A stretch of 64,000 bases of DNA, taken from contig SKJX01000070.1 of the NCBI GenBank assembly GCA_007121785.1, positions 1 to 64,000 on the forward strand, written 5' to 3'. Positions within the stretch are counted from its first letter, which is position 1; each line of letters begins with the position of its first letter. The DNA comes from Nitriliruptoraceae bacterium (GTDB lineage: Bacteria; Actinomycetota; Nitriliruptoria; Nitriliruptorales; Nitriliruptoraceae). This document shows positions 41,630 to 50,565 of this stretch, piece by piece. The position numbers and the translations under genes were made by a program. The notes beneath the pieces are model-generated. The model was not told where the DNA came from. It ran no database searches and saw nothing but the letters and a program-made list of their open reading frames with translations.

Positions 41630-42097
41630 ATGGCATTCGAGTCCAAGCAGAGCACCAAGAACGATGCGATCCCGTACTTCACGAAGGCGTGGATCGAAGA
41701 GGTCGTGGAGTGGACCAACGCTGATCCCAAGATGGAGCGCATCGCCCGGAGGATGTACGAGAAACACTGCTACATCGTGCTCAACTGCCCCGGTAACACC
41801 GACCGGCTGGGGATGTTCCACTTCGAGGCCGGAAAGATCATCGACTGGGACTACGAGGAGTATCCATCGCCTGCGGACTTCTCGGACATGCCGGTGCTCG
41901 ATGGCGCGCAGTACATCACCACCGCGGACTACGAGTTCATGAAGAAGATCAACACCAAGCAGGTCAACTCCATGAAGGCGCTGATGTCCAACGAGATGCA
42001 GGTGCAGGGCAACCGATCACGCATGATGAAGCAGGTCAAGCAGTTGCAGCACTGGCAGGACCTCTTCGCTGAGGTCCCGGTGCAGTACGACGTATGA
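41630..42097 (+). CDS. SCP2-like (sterol carrier) domain protein
   Basis: A 155-residue hydrophilic protein. Its C-terminal half has the SCP-2 pattern: a YITTADYEFMKKINTKQVNSMKALMSNEMQVQGNRSRMMKQVKQL stretch like the x-x-x-L-x-x-G-K-x-x-P-x-x-A-F-M-x-G-K-x-K-V-x-G-N segment of SCP-2 proteins, followed by a final helix. Such domains bind acyl or sterol lipids in a hydrophobic tunnel. It occupies the place of the 34-kDa ApcE subunit in the acetophenone operon but is not similar to it in size. Possibly a substrate carrier or a new small subunit of the carboxylase. Start ATG 41630, ribosome site GGAAGGT; the stop overlaps the next start. Confidence 0.72.
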   Translation: MAFESKQSTKNDAIPYFTKAWIEEVVEWTNADPKMERIARRMYEKHCYIVLNCPGNTDRLGMFHFEAGKIIDWDYEEYPSPADFSDMPVLDGAQYITTADYEFMKKINTKQVNSMKALMSNEMQVQGNRSRMMKQVKQLQHWQDLFAEVPVQYDV

Positions 42098-43479
42098 GCC
42101 ACCTCATGACCCCCACCGCCGCCCCCGACGGGACGTACTACGACCGCGAACTCGAGACGACGCCCTGGGAGCAGGTGCAGCAGGCCACGTTCGAGAAAGC
42201 CCAGCGGCAGATCGAGCGGGTCTACGAGCGTTCCGTGGTCTACCGCGAGCGCTTCGACGAGGCCGGTGTGAAGCCGGCTGATGTCCGTGTGCCGGAGGAC
42301 CTCGCGCAGCTGCCCTTCTTCGACAAGGAGGTCGAGCGCGAGAGCCAGGACCGGTTCCCGCCGTTCGGTGGGCACCTAGCCGTCGACCCCGTCGACGTCG
42401 TCCGCGTCCACGCCTCGTCGGGGACGACCGGTCGTCCGACCTTCTTCGCGCTGACGGCCAGGGACCTGGACACCTGGAACCGCATCATGGCGCGCAGCTT
42501 CTACACGATGGGGATGCGCGACGACGACGTCTACGCCCTGCTGGGCAACCTGTCGATGTTCGTCGGTGGCATCCCGGCCCTCACGGCCACCGAGTCACTG
42601 GGTGCCACCGCGCTGCCGATCGGGGCGACGGCCGGAACCCAGCGCACCCTGGAGCTGATGCGGGACCTCGGCACCACGCTGCTGGGCGCGACTCCGAGCT
42701 TCGCGGTGTACCTGGCCGAGCTCGTCGAGCAGCTGCTGGGGATCCCCGCCCGTGAGCTCGGACTTCGGCGGATGATGGTCGGAGGGGAGCCGGGCGGGCA
42801 GATCCCCGCTGTCCGTGAGCAGATCGAGGAGGCGTGGGGCTGCGAGATCCGAGATGTCATGGGCATCGGCGAGTTCGCCGGCGCGATGTGGGCGGAGTCC
42901 GACGACCGTGACGGCATGCACTTCTGCGGGCAGGCGGAGATCCATCTCGAGCTGATCGACCCGGACACCGCCGAACCCATCCCGTTCGAGGACGGCGCGA
43001 CCGGCGAGCTGGTCTACACCGCCGTCGAACGTGAGGCCGTGCCGATGATCCGGTTCCGCAGCCACGACCACGTCCTGGTGCGGACGCGTGAGGTGCCGTC
43101 CGGCCGGACCGCGCCGAGGGTGACCACGCTTGGCCGCACCGATGACATGCTGATCGTGCGGGGGATCAACGTCTTCCCCTCGGCGGTGCGCGACGTCGTG
43201 GCCTCGTTCGCGCCCCGAACGACCGGGCATATCCAGATCGTGCTCGACAACCCCGGACCGATCGTCTCGCCTCCCGTCCCGGTGGAGATCGAGGTGGCCG
43301 ACGATCTCGGTAGCGACGAACGTGAGACGTTGGCCGACCAGATCGCCGACCGCGTCCGCCAACAGCTCAACTTCCGTGCCGAGGTGCGTTTCATCCCGGC
43401 CGGATCGCTGCCCAGGACCTCGCTGAAGACGGACTACTTCAAACGGCTCTGGGAGGGCGATGGTGAGGGTTCGAACTGA
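42094..43479 (+). CDS. PaaK-like phenylacetate-CoA-ligase family enzyme
   Basis: A 461-residue aryl/acyl-CoA ligase of the PaaK group rather than the ANL groups elsewhere in this window. VHASSGTTGRPTFFALTARDL near residue 107-127 is the ATP-binding loop with Thr in place of Lys, as in PaaK; GIGEFAGAMWAE near 258 takes the place of the A5 motif, and TLGRTDDMLIVRGINVFPSAV near 348-368 is the PaaK hinge. Starting at ATG 42094 (ATGA overlap), it ends the ketone-carboxylase operon, so it is the natural enzyme to turn the carboxylated ketone (a beta-keto acid) into its CoA ester, as benzoylacetate-CoA ligase does in the acetophenone pathway. Confidence 0.9.
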   Translation: MSHLMTPTAAPDGTYYDRELETTPWEQVQQATFEKAQRQIERVYERSVVYRERFDEAGVKPADVRVPEDLAQLPFFDKEVERESQDRFPPFGGHLAVDPVDVVRVHASSGTTGRPTFFALTARDLDTWNRIMARSFYTMGMRDDDVYALLGNLSMFVGGIPALTATESLGATALPIGATAGTQRTLELMRDLGTTLLGATPSFAVYLAELVEQLLGIPARELGLRRMMVGGEPGGQIPAVREQIEEAWGCEIRDVMGIGEFAGAMWAESDDRDGMHFCGQAEIHLELIDPDTAEPIPFEDGATGELVYTAVEREAVPMIRFRSHDHVLVRTREVPSGRTAPRVTTLGRTDDMLIVRGINVFPSAVRDVVASFAPRTTGHIQIVLDNPGPIVSPPVPVEIEVADDLGSDERETLADQIADRVRQQLNFRAEVRFIPAGSLPRTSLKTDYFKRLWEGDGEGSN

Positions 43480-43539
43480 GGTGCGACCCGGGGTGCGAGG
43501 ACGCCGTCAGCGGGCCGCCCCGACCGTGGGTGGAGGTTT

Positions 43540-43824
43540 CTAGACGTGTCCCTGACCGAGGAACGAGCGGTGCAACTCGTTGGTGAGCAGGTCGCGGGCG
43601 GCGGACTCGTCGCCACGCTCGAGCAGGCCGAGGATCAGGTGCAGGGAGCGTCCCTGTGCCCTGGTCCGCGGGTTCTCGTCCGCCCGTGCGCGGTCGACGA
43701 GCTCACGTGCGAGTTCCCGCGCGGGCTGGTCCGAGCAGTCGGTCTCGAGACGGGTCACCACGGTGTGCAGCGTCGCCGCGAGCCCCGGGTCGCCGACGGG
43801 CGGATGGTGATGGCCGTGCGACAC
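43540..43824 (-). CDS. Hypothetical protein, small, 94 residues
   Basis: A short minus-strand frame with GTG 43824 and a strong GGGAGG ribosome site eight bases before it, which is why I count it as a gene. The product is hydrophilic and helical, with a His-rich start (SHGHHHPP) and an amphipathic second half (LILGLLERGDESAARDLLTNELHRSFL). The tail resembles the helical end of GntR/FCD-type or four-helix proteins, but I do not recognise a family. It is convergent with the ligase gene. The His cluster hints at metal binding without proving it. Confidence 0.5.
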   Translation of the reverse strand: MSHGHHHPPVGDPGLAATLHTVVTRLETDCSDQPARELARELVDRARADENPRTRAQGRSLHLILGLLERGDESAARDLLTNELHRSFLGQGHV

Positions 43825-43922
43825 AGACGCGCCTCCCAGCAGCCGGGGCCAGCGCCGGAGCGTACCAACGTTGCCAGGCCCCCCGCCGCGTCGCCGGGAC
43901 CGGCCCGTCCAAGGCGACAGCC

Positions 43923-44462
43923 ATGATGGAACCGAAGAAGTGGGTCGCCCTGCCGTTCGTCGCGTTCTCCGCGGCCGGGTTGCTGACCGACCTGATCGGC
44001 CCCGGTGCCGTGCTGGTGATCTTCGCCTACGCGGTGCTCGGCGCGGCATGGTTCGTCAGTGAGACCGACCATCCGCTGTGGGCGACCGCGTTGCTGCTCG
44101 TCGGCTCTGCTGTCGGGCTGCTGACCGGCATGACCGCGTACAGCTGGTGGTCGCTGCTGTTCTCGATCCTGGTCCTCAGCGGCCACGAGGTCGTGCGCTG
44201 GCTGGCGATCCCGTTCGTGCTGTTCGGCGGTCCCGGTCTCGGCCTGTTCCTCGCCCAGCAGGTCAGCCAGTTCACCCCGGCCCTGCAGTCGGTGTGGATC
44301 GTGCTGTTCGCGGTGCTGGGGACGGCGGGCGGTGTCACCGTGGCCTGGTTCGTCATCTACGTCGATCCGGAACCGTACTTCGAGCGACTGGCGTCACTAC
44401 GTGCGGGGTTGGGAGCACGGTTGAGCGCGCCGTTCGCAGGACGAAGGAGCCGTGAGAGCTAG
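43923..44462 (+). CDS. Hypothetical integral membrane protein
   Basis: A 179-residue protein with about five or six hydrophobic membrane segments: 8-27, 30-46, 55-73, 75-93, 95-112 and 122-143, all long runs of Val/Leu/Phe/Trp/Gly. A short positively charged tail ends GARLSAPFAGRRSRES. No enzymatic motif is visible. Start ATG 43923 (a second ATG follows at once). The gene comes 81 bases before the second importer gene set on the same strand, so it could be co-transcribed, but its role is unknown. Confidence 0.7.
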   Translation: MMEPKKWVALPFVAFSAAGLLTDLIGPGAVLVIFAYAVLGAAWFVSETDHPLWATALLLVGSAVGLLTGMTAYSWWSLLFSILVLSGHEVVRWLAIPFVLFGGPGLGLFLAQQVSQFTPALQSVWIVLFAVLGTAGGVTVAWFVIYVDPEPYFERLASLRAGLGARLSAPFAGRRSRES

Positions 44463-44543
44463 CCGGGAGTCAGGGTCGCGCAACGAGGCGGCCTCAGAGG
44501 ATCCCGCCGATGCGGGACCGGGAGATGCTGGAGGAGAGAGACC

Positions 44544-45860
44544 ATGAGGAGCGAAGCCAGGGTACGTTTGGTCAGTCTGCTGGGACTCGTCGCACTGCTC
44601 GCGGCGGCCTGCGGTGAGACGACGGTCGAGGAGGAGGAGGTCGCCGACGACCCCGAACCCGAGGAGGTCGTCGAGGACGATGAGCCCGAGGATGAGCCAG
44701 AGGACGAGGAGGCGGAACCGGAGGAGGAAGCCGCCGCTGCTGACGGTGAGCCCGTCGTGATGGGCATCATCAACCAGGAGGACACCCCAGCTGGCTCGTT
44801 CCCCGAGCAGCGTGAGGCGATCGAGGCGGCGGTCGAGTACGTCAACGACGAGTTCGGCGGGGTCGAAGGGCGTCCGATCGAACTGGTGACCGAGATCACC
44901 GATGGATCACCGGAGTCGTCCTCCGGCGCGGCCACGACACTGTTGGAGCAGGATCCACTGCTGATCATGCCCGGCACGGACTTCGGGACGGCGGCCTCGC
45001 TCCCGATCTTCGAGGACGCCGGCGTGCCCTACGTCGGTGGGGTGCCACTGCTACCGCCCGAGCTGACCTCCGAGATCTCGTTCTCGTTTGTCGGCGGCAA
45101 CGTCGCAGCCTTCCCGGGGCAGGCGCGCTACCTCGCGGAGGAGCTCGAGGCCGACCACGTGAGCATCATCTACACCGACAACCCGGCAGGGCTCGCGGCT
45201 GCGGAGACCTTCTCGCAGGGACCGCTCGAATCGCTCGGCGTCAGCGAGGTCAGCCTCATCCCGGAGGAGGCGGCCGCAGCCGACTTCACGCCCGCAGTGT
45301 CGGCAGCCAACGACGGCGACCCGGACGCGATCATGGTGCTGTTCGCGGCGCAGGGTTGCTCGCGCATCATGCAGGCGGCTGCCTCGCTGGGCGTGGACAC
45401 GCCGTTGGTCTACCCGGGCTCGTGCATGGACATCGACGTGCTCGAAGCCGGCGGTGAGGGCGCGGAGGGTGCCTACTTCAACTCCGAGCACATCGTCTAC
45501 AGCGATACCGACGACGAGGACGTTGCGCTCTACCGCGAGATCATGGAGGAGTACCGGCCGGACGCCAAGGTCTCGAGCTACTCCCAGTCAGCGTTCGCCA
45601 GCGTCATGAACGTCTACGAGATCATGGCCGAGATCGGCGCCGACGAGCTCACTTCCGAGTCGCTCATCGAGGCGCTGCGTCAGACCGAGGACCGCGAGAG
45701 CTTCATGACCGACAACTACACCTGTGACGGAGAACAGGTCCCAGGCGCACCGTCGGTGTGCAACGCCTCGGTGCGGATCGTGCAGATCCAGGATGGCGAG
45801 CCGGTCGACCTGTTCGACGAGTGGTTCGACGGCAGCGATCTGATCGAGGCCGAGGGGTGA
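44544..45860 (+). CDS. Branched-chain-type ABC importer, substrate-binding lipoprotein (system 2)
   Basis: A 438-residue LivK-type receptor. Signal peptide MRSEARVRLVSLLGLVALL, lipobox LAAAC with Cys23, then an acidic Glu/Asp/Pro tether at about 25-65 before the binding domain begins (VVMGIINQEDTPAG). Two central lobes follow with the EAAVEYVNDEFGGVEGRPIELV segment near 95. The acidic tether is longer than in most homologs and is shared by all three receptors here. Ligand unknown; an operon with LivH-LivM, LivG and LivF follows. GGAGGAGAGAG precedes the ATG. Confidence 0.93.
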   Translation: MRSEARVRLVSLLGLVALLAAACGETTVEEEEVADDPEPEEVVEDDEPEDEPEDEEAEPEEEAAAADGEPVVMGIINQEDTPAGSFPEQREAIEAAVEYVNDEFGGVEGRPIELVTEITDGSPESSSGAATTLLEQDPLLIMPGTDFGTAASLPIFEDAGVPYVGGVPLLPPELTSEISFSFVGGNVAAFPGQARYLAEELEADHVSIIYTDNPAGLAAAETFSQGPLESLGVSEVSLIPEEAAAADFTPAVSAANDGDPDAIMVLFAAQGCSRIMQAAASLGVDTPLVYPGSCMDIDVLEAGGEGAEGAYFNSEHIVYSDTDDEDVALYREIMEEYRPDAKVSSYSQSAFASVMNVYEIMAEIGADELTSESLIEALRQTEDRESFMTDNYTCDGEQVPGAPSVCNASVRIVQIQDGEPVDLFDEWFDGSDLIEAEG

Positions 45861-45867
45861 TCCGAGA

Positions 45868-45901
45868 GCGGGTGGGGCGGCACGACGACCGCCCCACCCG
45901 C
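45868..45901 (+). terminator. Strong hairpin after binding-protein gene 2
   Basis: GCGGGTGGGGCGG (45868-45880) and CCGCCCCACCCGC (45889-45901) form a perfect 13-base stem with an 8-base loop, starting seven bases after the stop codon. No T-run follows, and the permease gene starts 79 bases on. It is placed like the hairpins after receptor genes 1 and 3, so a role in differential expression by processing or partial termination is likely. Confidence 0.65.
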
Positions 45902-45980
45902 CGGGCCGCCGGGTAGGCCGCGCTCATGTGGTTTGCCCCGAGCGGGGCAGTGCGGTGAAGCGACGAACTCGAGGTGACTG

Positions 45981-47972
45981 GTGGGCGACTATCTGGTATT
46001 CGCGCTGGCCGGGATGGGGACCGGCGCGGTGTATGCGTCGCTTGGCCTGGGCGTGGTGCTCGGCTACAAGGGGTCGGGCATCATCAACTTCGCCCAGGGG
46101 GCGATGGCGATGTACGTCGCCTTCGCCTTCGACCAACTGCGCCGCACCGGCGAGCTCATCCTGCCGGTCATCGGTCTGCCGACACGGATCGGCCTGGGGG
46201 GTCCGGCGCCGTTCCCCGTCGCGTTCTTCCTGGCGTTGCTGCTCGCGGCGCTGCTCGGGCTGATGGTCTACTTCTTCGTCTTCCGGCCGCTGCGCTACGC
46301 CCCGACCCTGGCCAAGGTGGTCGCCTCGATCGGCTTCATGATCGCCCTGCAGGCCATGGTGGTTCTGCGCTTCGGCACGGCGAACCGGTCCTTTGCGCCG
46401 GTGCTGGCCGCCGAGCCGATCGAGATGCTCGGCGTGCAAGTGCCTCGGGACCGGCTCACACTGGGGCTGCTGACGGTGCTCATGGCCGTGGCGTTGTGGG
46501 CGTTCTTCCGTTTCACCCGCTTCGGCACAGCCACCCGTGCGGCCGCCGAGAACGAGAAGGGGGCGGTGCTACTCGGCTTCTCCCCGGACGTGCTGGCCGC
46601 GGTCAACTGGATGCTCGCCACGGTCATCGCCGGGCTGGCCGGCATGCTGCTCGGCGGCATCACGGCGCTCGACCCCGTCACCTACACCCTGGCGATCGTG
46701 CCGGCGCTGGGTGCCGCGCTGGTCGGGCGGTTCAACTCGTTCGGGGCGACGGCCGCCGCCGGCCTGCTGATCGGCATGGGCCAGTCGGTCATCACGCGGC
46801 TGCAACTGGACGTGGACTGGCTGCCTACAGGCCTGCGTGATGGGCTGCCGTTCCTGGTGATCATCGTCGCGCTGGTGGTCGCCGGACGGTCGTTGCCGAT
46901 GCGTGGTGAGCTCTCACAGGAACGCCTGCCCTTCGCCAATCGCCCGAAGGACATCCCGCTCTACGCCGTCGCCGGCCTCGGCGTGGCCGTCGTGGCGTTG
47001 TACATCACCGAGGGCGGCCTCCGTCTGGCGCTGATCACCTCCATGATCGGGGCGATCCTGTGCCTGTCGTTGGTGGTGCTCACCGGCTTCCTCGGACAGA
47101 TCTCGCTCGCGCAGATGACCTTCGCTGGTGCAGCCGGGTTTGCGCTGAGCGCGTTCTCGATGCAGATGGGGCTGCCACTGGTGGTCGCTGCACCGCTTAG
47201 TGCCGTGGTCGCCGGGGTGCTCGGATTGCTGGTGGGCATCCCCGCTCTTCGTGTCCGCGGCGTCAACCTCGCGGTGGTGACCCTCGGTGCCGCGGTGGCC
47301 GTGGAGGCCTTCATCTTCCGCAACCCGGACTACACGGGGGGGTTCGAGGGTGCTCGCATCCCATCTCCCACCTTCGCCGGGTTCAACCTCGGTATCGGCG
47401 GCCAAGGGGGAGGGGACTTCCCCCGGGTCGCCTTCGGGCTGTTCGTGCTCACGATCCTCACGTTGGCGGCACTTGCCGTGGTCAACCTGCGGAAGAGCGC
47501 GACCGGGCGCCGCATGCTGGCGGTGCGTGCCAACGAACGTGCGGCCGCGGCCGCACGCATCAACGTGACCTGGATCAAGCTGCTCACCTTCGGGCTCGCC
47601 TCGTTCATCGCGGGTCTCGGGGGTGCGCTGCTCGCCTTCCGCCAGGGCCAGATCTCGTTCGAGTCCTTCGGCGTGTTCGTCTCGCTGTCGCTCCTGGCCG
47701 CCGCGGTGCTCGGCGGGATCTCGAGCGTGTCGGGGGCGATCGTCGGTGGTGGCATCGTCTCCGGCGGGATCGCGTTCGTGGCGCTCGACCGGTGGCTCGG
47801 AGTGGGCCAGTACCAGCTCCTGATCAGCGGTCTCGCGCTGATCTTCACCGCGATCCTCAGCCCGCAAGGCATCTCCGGTGCGGTCCGTGACGGCCTCGAT
47901 CCGGCCGCGGAGAACCCCAACCCACGCAAGCGACTTGCCGGCCTCGGCTCCGGCGAGAGGATCCTGTCATGA
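45981..47972 (+). CDS. LivH-LivM fusion permease (system 2)
   Basis: A 663-residue membrane protein holding both permease types. The LivH half (about 1-300) has GAVYASLGLGVVLGYKGSGIINFAQGAMAMY near 14-44; the LivM half (about 320-640) has GFLGQISLAQMTFAGAAGFALSAF near 367-390 and the VRANERAAAAARINV loop near 514. The start is GTG 45981 with a GAGGTGA ribosome site. The two halves are joined by a hydrophilic segment (RGELSQERLPFANRPKDIP). Fusing permeases rather than permease and ATPase sets this system apart from importer 1. Confidence 0.93.
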   Translation: MGDYLVFALAGMGTGAVYASLGLGVVLGYKGSGIINFAQGAMAMYVAFAFDQLRRTGELILPVIGLPTRIGLGGPAPFPVAFFLALLLAALLGLMVYFFVFRPLRYAPTLAKVVASIGFMIALQAMVVLRFGTANRSFAPVLAAEPIEMLGVQVPRDRLTLGLLTVLMAVALWAFFRFTRFGTATRAAAENEKGAVLLGFSPDVLAAVNWMLATVIAGLAGMLLGGITALDPVTYTLAIVPALGAALVGRFNSFGATAAAGLLIGMGQSVITRLQLDVDWLPTGLRDGLPFLVIIVALVVAGRSLPMRGELSQERLPFANRPKDIPLYAVAGLGVAVVALYITEGGLRLALITSMIGAILCLSLVVLTGFLGQISLAQMTFAGAAGFALSAFSMQMGLPLVVAAPLSAVVAGVLGLLVGIPALRVRGVNLAVVTLGAAVAVEAFIFRNPDYTGGFEGARIPSPTFAGFNLGIGGQGGGDFPRVAFGLFVLTILTLAALAVVNLRKSATGRRMLAVRANERAAAAARINVTWIKLLTFGLASFIAGLGGALLAFRQGQISFESFGVFVSLSLLAAAVLGGISSVSGAIVGGGIVSGGIAFVALDRWLGVGQYQLLISGLALIFTAILSPQGISGAVRDGLDPAAENPNPRKRLAGLGSGERILS

Positions 47973-48823
47973 GCACCACTGCCGGGGTATCGCCCGACCC
48001 GAGCAGGGCCGCCGACCACGAGGCACTGCTCGCGGTACGAGATCTGACGGTGTCCTACGGTGGCCTGACAGCGGTCAAGCGCGTCTCGCTGGACATCGCG
48101 CCGGGTTCCGTGGTGGGCATGATCGGGCCCAACGGGGCGGGCAAGACGACGTTCATCGACGCGTTGATGGGCTACACCCCGGCACAGGGTCGGATCGAGT
48201 TCCTCGGGCAACGCATCGATCAGCTCTCGGTCCACCGCCGCGCCATGCTCGGACTGACCCGTACGTTCCAGTCGCTGGAGCTGTTCGAGGACCTCACCGT
48301 CCGTGAGAACCTGCAGGTTTCGGCGGAGGATCCCAAGTGGTGGACGATATTCCTCGATGTGATCATCCCCAACCGTGACGTGCGCGCCCCGCGGGTCGAC
48401 GAACTGCTCGACGCCGTGGGGTTGAAGAACTACGAGGACATGCTGCCCGCCCACCTGTCCCACGGCGACCGCCAGGCCGTCAGCATCGCCAGAGCGATGG
48501 TCTCCGACGCCCGTCTGCTGCTGCTCGATGAGCCCGGCGCCGGACTCGACCGCAACGAGAAGGAGGGGCTCAGCCAGCTGTTGCGTGAGGTCGCGGCCGA
48601 CGGCACGACGATCTTCCTGATCGACCACGATATGGATCTGGTCATGCCCACCTGCGATCACATCTTCGTGCTGGAGTTCGGCGAGCTCATCGCATCGGGG
48701 CCACCGGATCGGATCCGCAGCGACCCGCGGGTGATCGAGGCGTACCTTGGTACGTCCGGTGACAACACCGAGGTGGCTGCCGCAGAGCGGGCGGCTGGTG
48801 AGCCTGGAGGCGAGGACCGATGA
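47969..48823 (+). CDS. livG: ABC importer ATPase, LivG type (system 2)
   Basis: A 284-residue ATPase. Walker [10 protein letters not shown] near residue 52, [20 protein letters not shown] near 91-110 as in LivG, signature LSHGDRQ near 156, Walker [13 protein letters not shown] near 177 and the switch His in IDHDMD near 212. ATG 47969 overlaps the permease stop, and the gene's own stop overlaps the livF start. The N-terminal 24 residues are unlike the family core. Confidence 0.94.
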   Translation: MSTTAGVSPDPSRAADHEALLAVRDLTVSYGGLTAVKRVSLDIAPGSVVGMIGPNGAGKTTFIDALMGYTPAQGRIEFLGQRIDQLSVHRRAMLGLTRTFQSLELFEDLTVRENLQVSAEDPKWWTIFLDVIIPNRDVRAPRVDELLDAVGLKNYEDMLPAHLSHGDRQAVSIARAMVSDARLLLLDEPGAGLDRNEKEGLSQLLREVAADGTTIFLIDHDMDLVMPTCDHIFVLEFGELIASGPPDRIRSDPRVIEAYLGTSGDNTEVAAAERAAGEPGGEDR

Positions 48824-49530
48824 GCGCGGTTATCAGGACCACCGGCCTGTCGGCCGGCTATGGCGGCAGCGCGGTGCTGCACAAGCTCGACCTCGAGGTC
48901 GGTGCGGGTGAGGTCGTCTCCTTGCTGGGACCCAACGGGGCGGGGAAGACGACGACCCTGCTGGCGATCTCGGGCATCCTGCCCCCGCTTGCGGGCAAGG
49001 TGGAGGTGCTCGGTGAGCCGGTGTCCGCCAGCGAGCCGCACGTCAACGCGCGGCGGGGCCTCGCACACGTTCCCGAGGATCGTGCCCTGTTCTTCTCGCT
49101 CACCGTGCGCGAGAACATCCGGCTGGGTCAGCGCTCCGGGGGCCCGTCGTTCGAGCAACTGATGGAGTACTTCCCGGCACTCGCCAACCGTGTGAGCCAG
49201 CGCTCCGGATTGCTGTCCGGAGGTGAGCAGCAGATGCTCGCGCTCGCTCGGGCCCTCGCGGGAGGGCCGCGGGCGCTGATGATCGACGAGATGAGCCTCG
49301 GCCTCGCGCCGGTGATCGTAGAGAACCTGCTGCCGGTCGTACGTCGCATCGCGCGCGAGCAGGCGGTCGGGGTGCTCCTGGTCGAGCAGCACGTCCACCT
49401 CGCCCTCGGGATCAGCGACCGCGGCTACGTGCTGCGCCAGGGCGAGCTCATCGCCGAGGGCACGGCGGCCGAGCTCCAGGAGTCGCGGCAGCTGCTCGAG
49501 GCGGGTTACCTCGGCGAACTGGCGGTGTGA
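48820..49530 (+). CDS. livF: ABC importer ATPase, LivF type (system 2)
   Basis: A 236-residue LivF-like ATPase. Walker [10 protein letters not shown] near residue 39, signature [15 protein letters not shown] near 135, Walker [12 protein letters not shown] near 157 (Met replaces the usual Pro in DEP), switch His in [10 protein letters not shown] near 190. ATG 48820 overlaps livG's stop (ATGA). It ends the second transport operon 22 bases before two oppositely oriented LLM genes. Confidence 0.94.
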   Translation: MSAVIRTTGLSAGYGGSAVLHKLDLEVGAGEVVSLLGPNGAGKTTTLLAISGILPPLAGKVEVLGEPVSASEPHVNARRGLAHVPEDRALFFSLTVRENIRLGQRSGGPSFEQLMEYFPALANRVSQRSGLLSGGEQQMLALARALAGGPRALMIDEMSLGLAPVIVENLLPVVRRIAREQAVGVLLVEQHVHLALGISDRGYVLRQGELIAEGTAAELQESRQLLEAGYLGELAV

Positions 49531-49552
49531 GGCTGCGAGGTCGTCACGGCGG

Positions 49553-50485
49553 TCACGCCCGGACCGCCTCGGCGAACGTGGCGGCCCGGCCGATGAGCTC
49601 ATCGAGGTGCGCGGCCGGTCGCACGCCGCCGAGCAGCACCGTCAGACGGGTCGCGCCGACCTCGCGGCGTTCCGCGAGGGCCTCTGCGAGCCCGGAGGCG
49701 TCGCCGTCGAAGACGATGATGACGTCGAGTCCGAACTCCACCTCGCCGCGACCCGCCGCGCGGGCCTCGGCGCGTGCCGACTCCAGCGCTGGCGGCACCT
49801 GCTCGAGGGGCAGCCGTGGGTTGACCAGCCAACCGGCTGCGTGCCGACCGAGCCGGCGCATGGCCGGCCCGAGGCCGTTGGCCTCGCCGCCGCCGATCCA
49901 CAGCAACTGGTCCGCTGGCCTTGTGGGGCGTGGCTCGAGCGACACCTCCTCGAAACGGAAGTGCCGTCCGTCGTAGCCGACTCGGGGTTCGTCCAGGGCC
50001 CGGCAGATGATCTCCAACGCCTCGTCCATCCGCTCGCCCCGGGTGGCGGGATCCCAGCCGAGCGCGCGCATCTCGTCGCGGAGCCAGCCGGGCCCGACCC
50101 CCAGGAGCAGACGACCGCCCGACAGCCGGTCGATCGCGGCCGCCTGCTTGGCCACCAGCAGCGGATGACGCTGGGGGAGCACGATCAGTGAGGTCTCGAG
50201 CGTCAGGTGCTGCGAGCAGCCGGCGGCCGTCGCCAGGAACGTGAAGGCCTCCAGGACCTGCTGTCCCGGGTAGTGGGCGGCGCGGCCGCCGGCGGAGCTG
50301 CCGTAGGCCGACTCGTCCCAGGGATAGACCAGGTGGTCCTGGCACTGCACCCCGGCATAGCCGAGATCCTCGAGCGCCTGACAGAAGTCGCGCAGCGCCC
50401 CGGCATCCGTCAGCGACGGTTGGTAGTTGGCGAAGCCGACCGAGACGGGCAGGTCACCGGTGAGGCGGGGCTGTGCTGTGTCCAT
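49553..50485 (-). CDS. LLM-class (F420-type) oxidoreductase, paralog of 30067-30996
   Basis: A 310-residue luciferase-like protein almost block-for-block identical to the product of 30067-30996: LTGDLPVSVGFANYQPSL, DLGYAGVQCQDHLVYPWDESAYGSSAGGRAAHYPGQ, QRHPLLVAKQAAAIDRLSGGRLLLGVGPGWLRDEMRALGWDPATRG and LLWIGGGEANGLGPAMRRLGRH. The pair therefore comes from a duplication inside this island and may serve parallel substrates. It is the last gene on the minus strand after an LLM gene and receptor 3. The ATG has a GGAG at about -14 and a GAGG directly against it. Confidence 0.9.
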   Translation of the reverse strand: MDTAQPRLTGDLPVSVGFANYQPSLTDAGALRDFCQALEDLGYAGVQCQDHLVYPWDESAYGSSAGGRAAHYPGQQVLEAFTFLATAAGCSQHLTLETSLIVLPQRHPLLVAKQAAAIDRLSGGRLLLGVGPGWLRDEMRALGWDPATRGERMDEALEIICRALDEPRVGYDGRHFRFEEVSLEPRPTRPADQLLWIGGGEANGLGPAMRRLGRHAAGWLVNPRLPLEQVPPALESARAEARAAGRGEVEFGLDVIIVFDGDASGLAEALAERREVGATRLTVLLGGVRPAAHLDELIGRAATFAEAVRA

Positions 50486-50565
50486 CCTCGTGCGTCTCCA
50501 CGGTCACGCCCAGGTGAGCGAAGCCATGGCAAGGTGCCGACTCGCTCGGGGGCACGCAACGTCGG

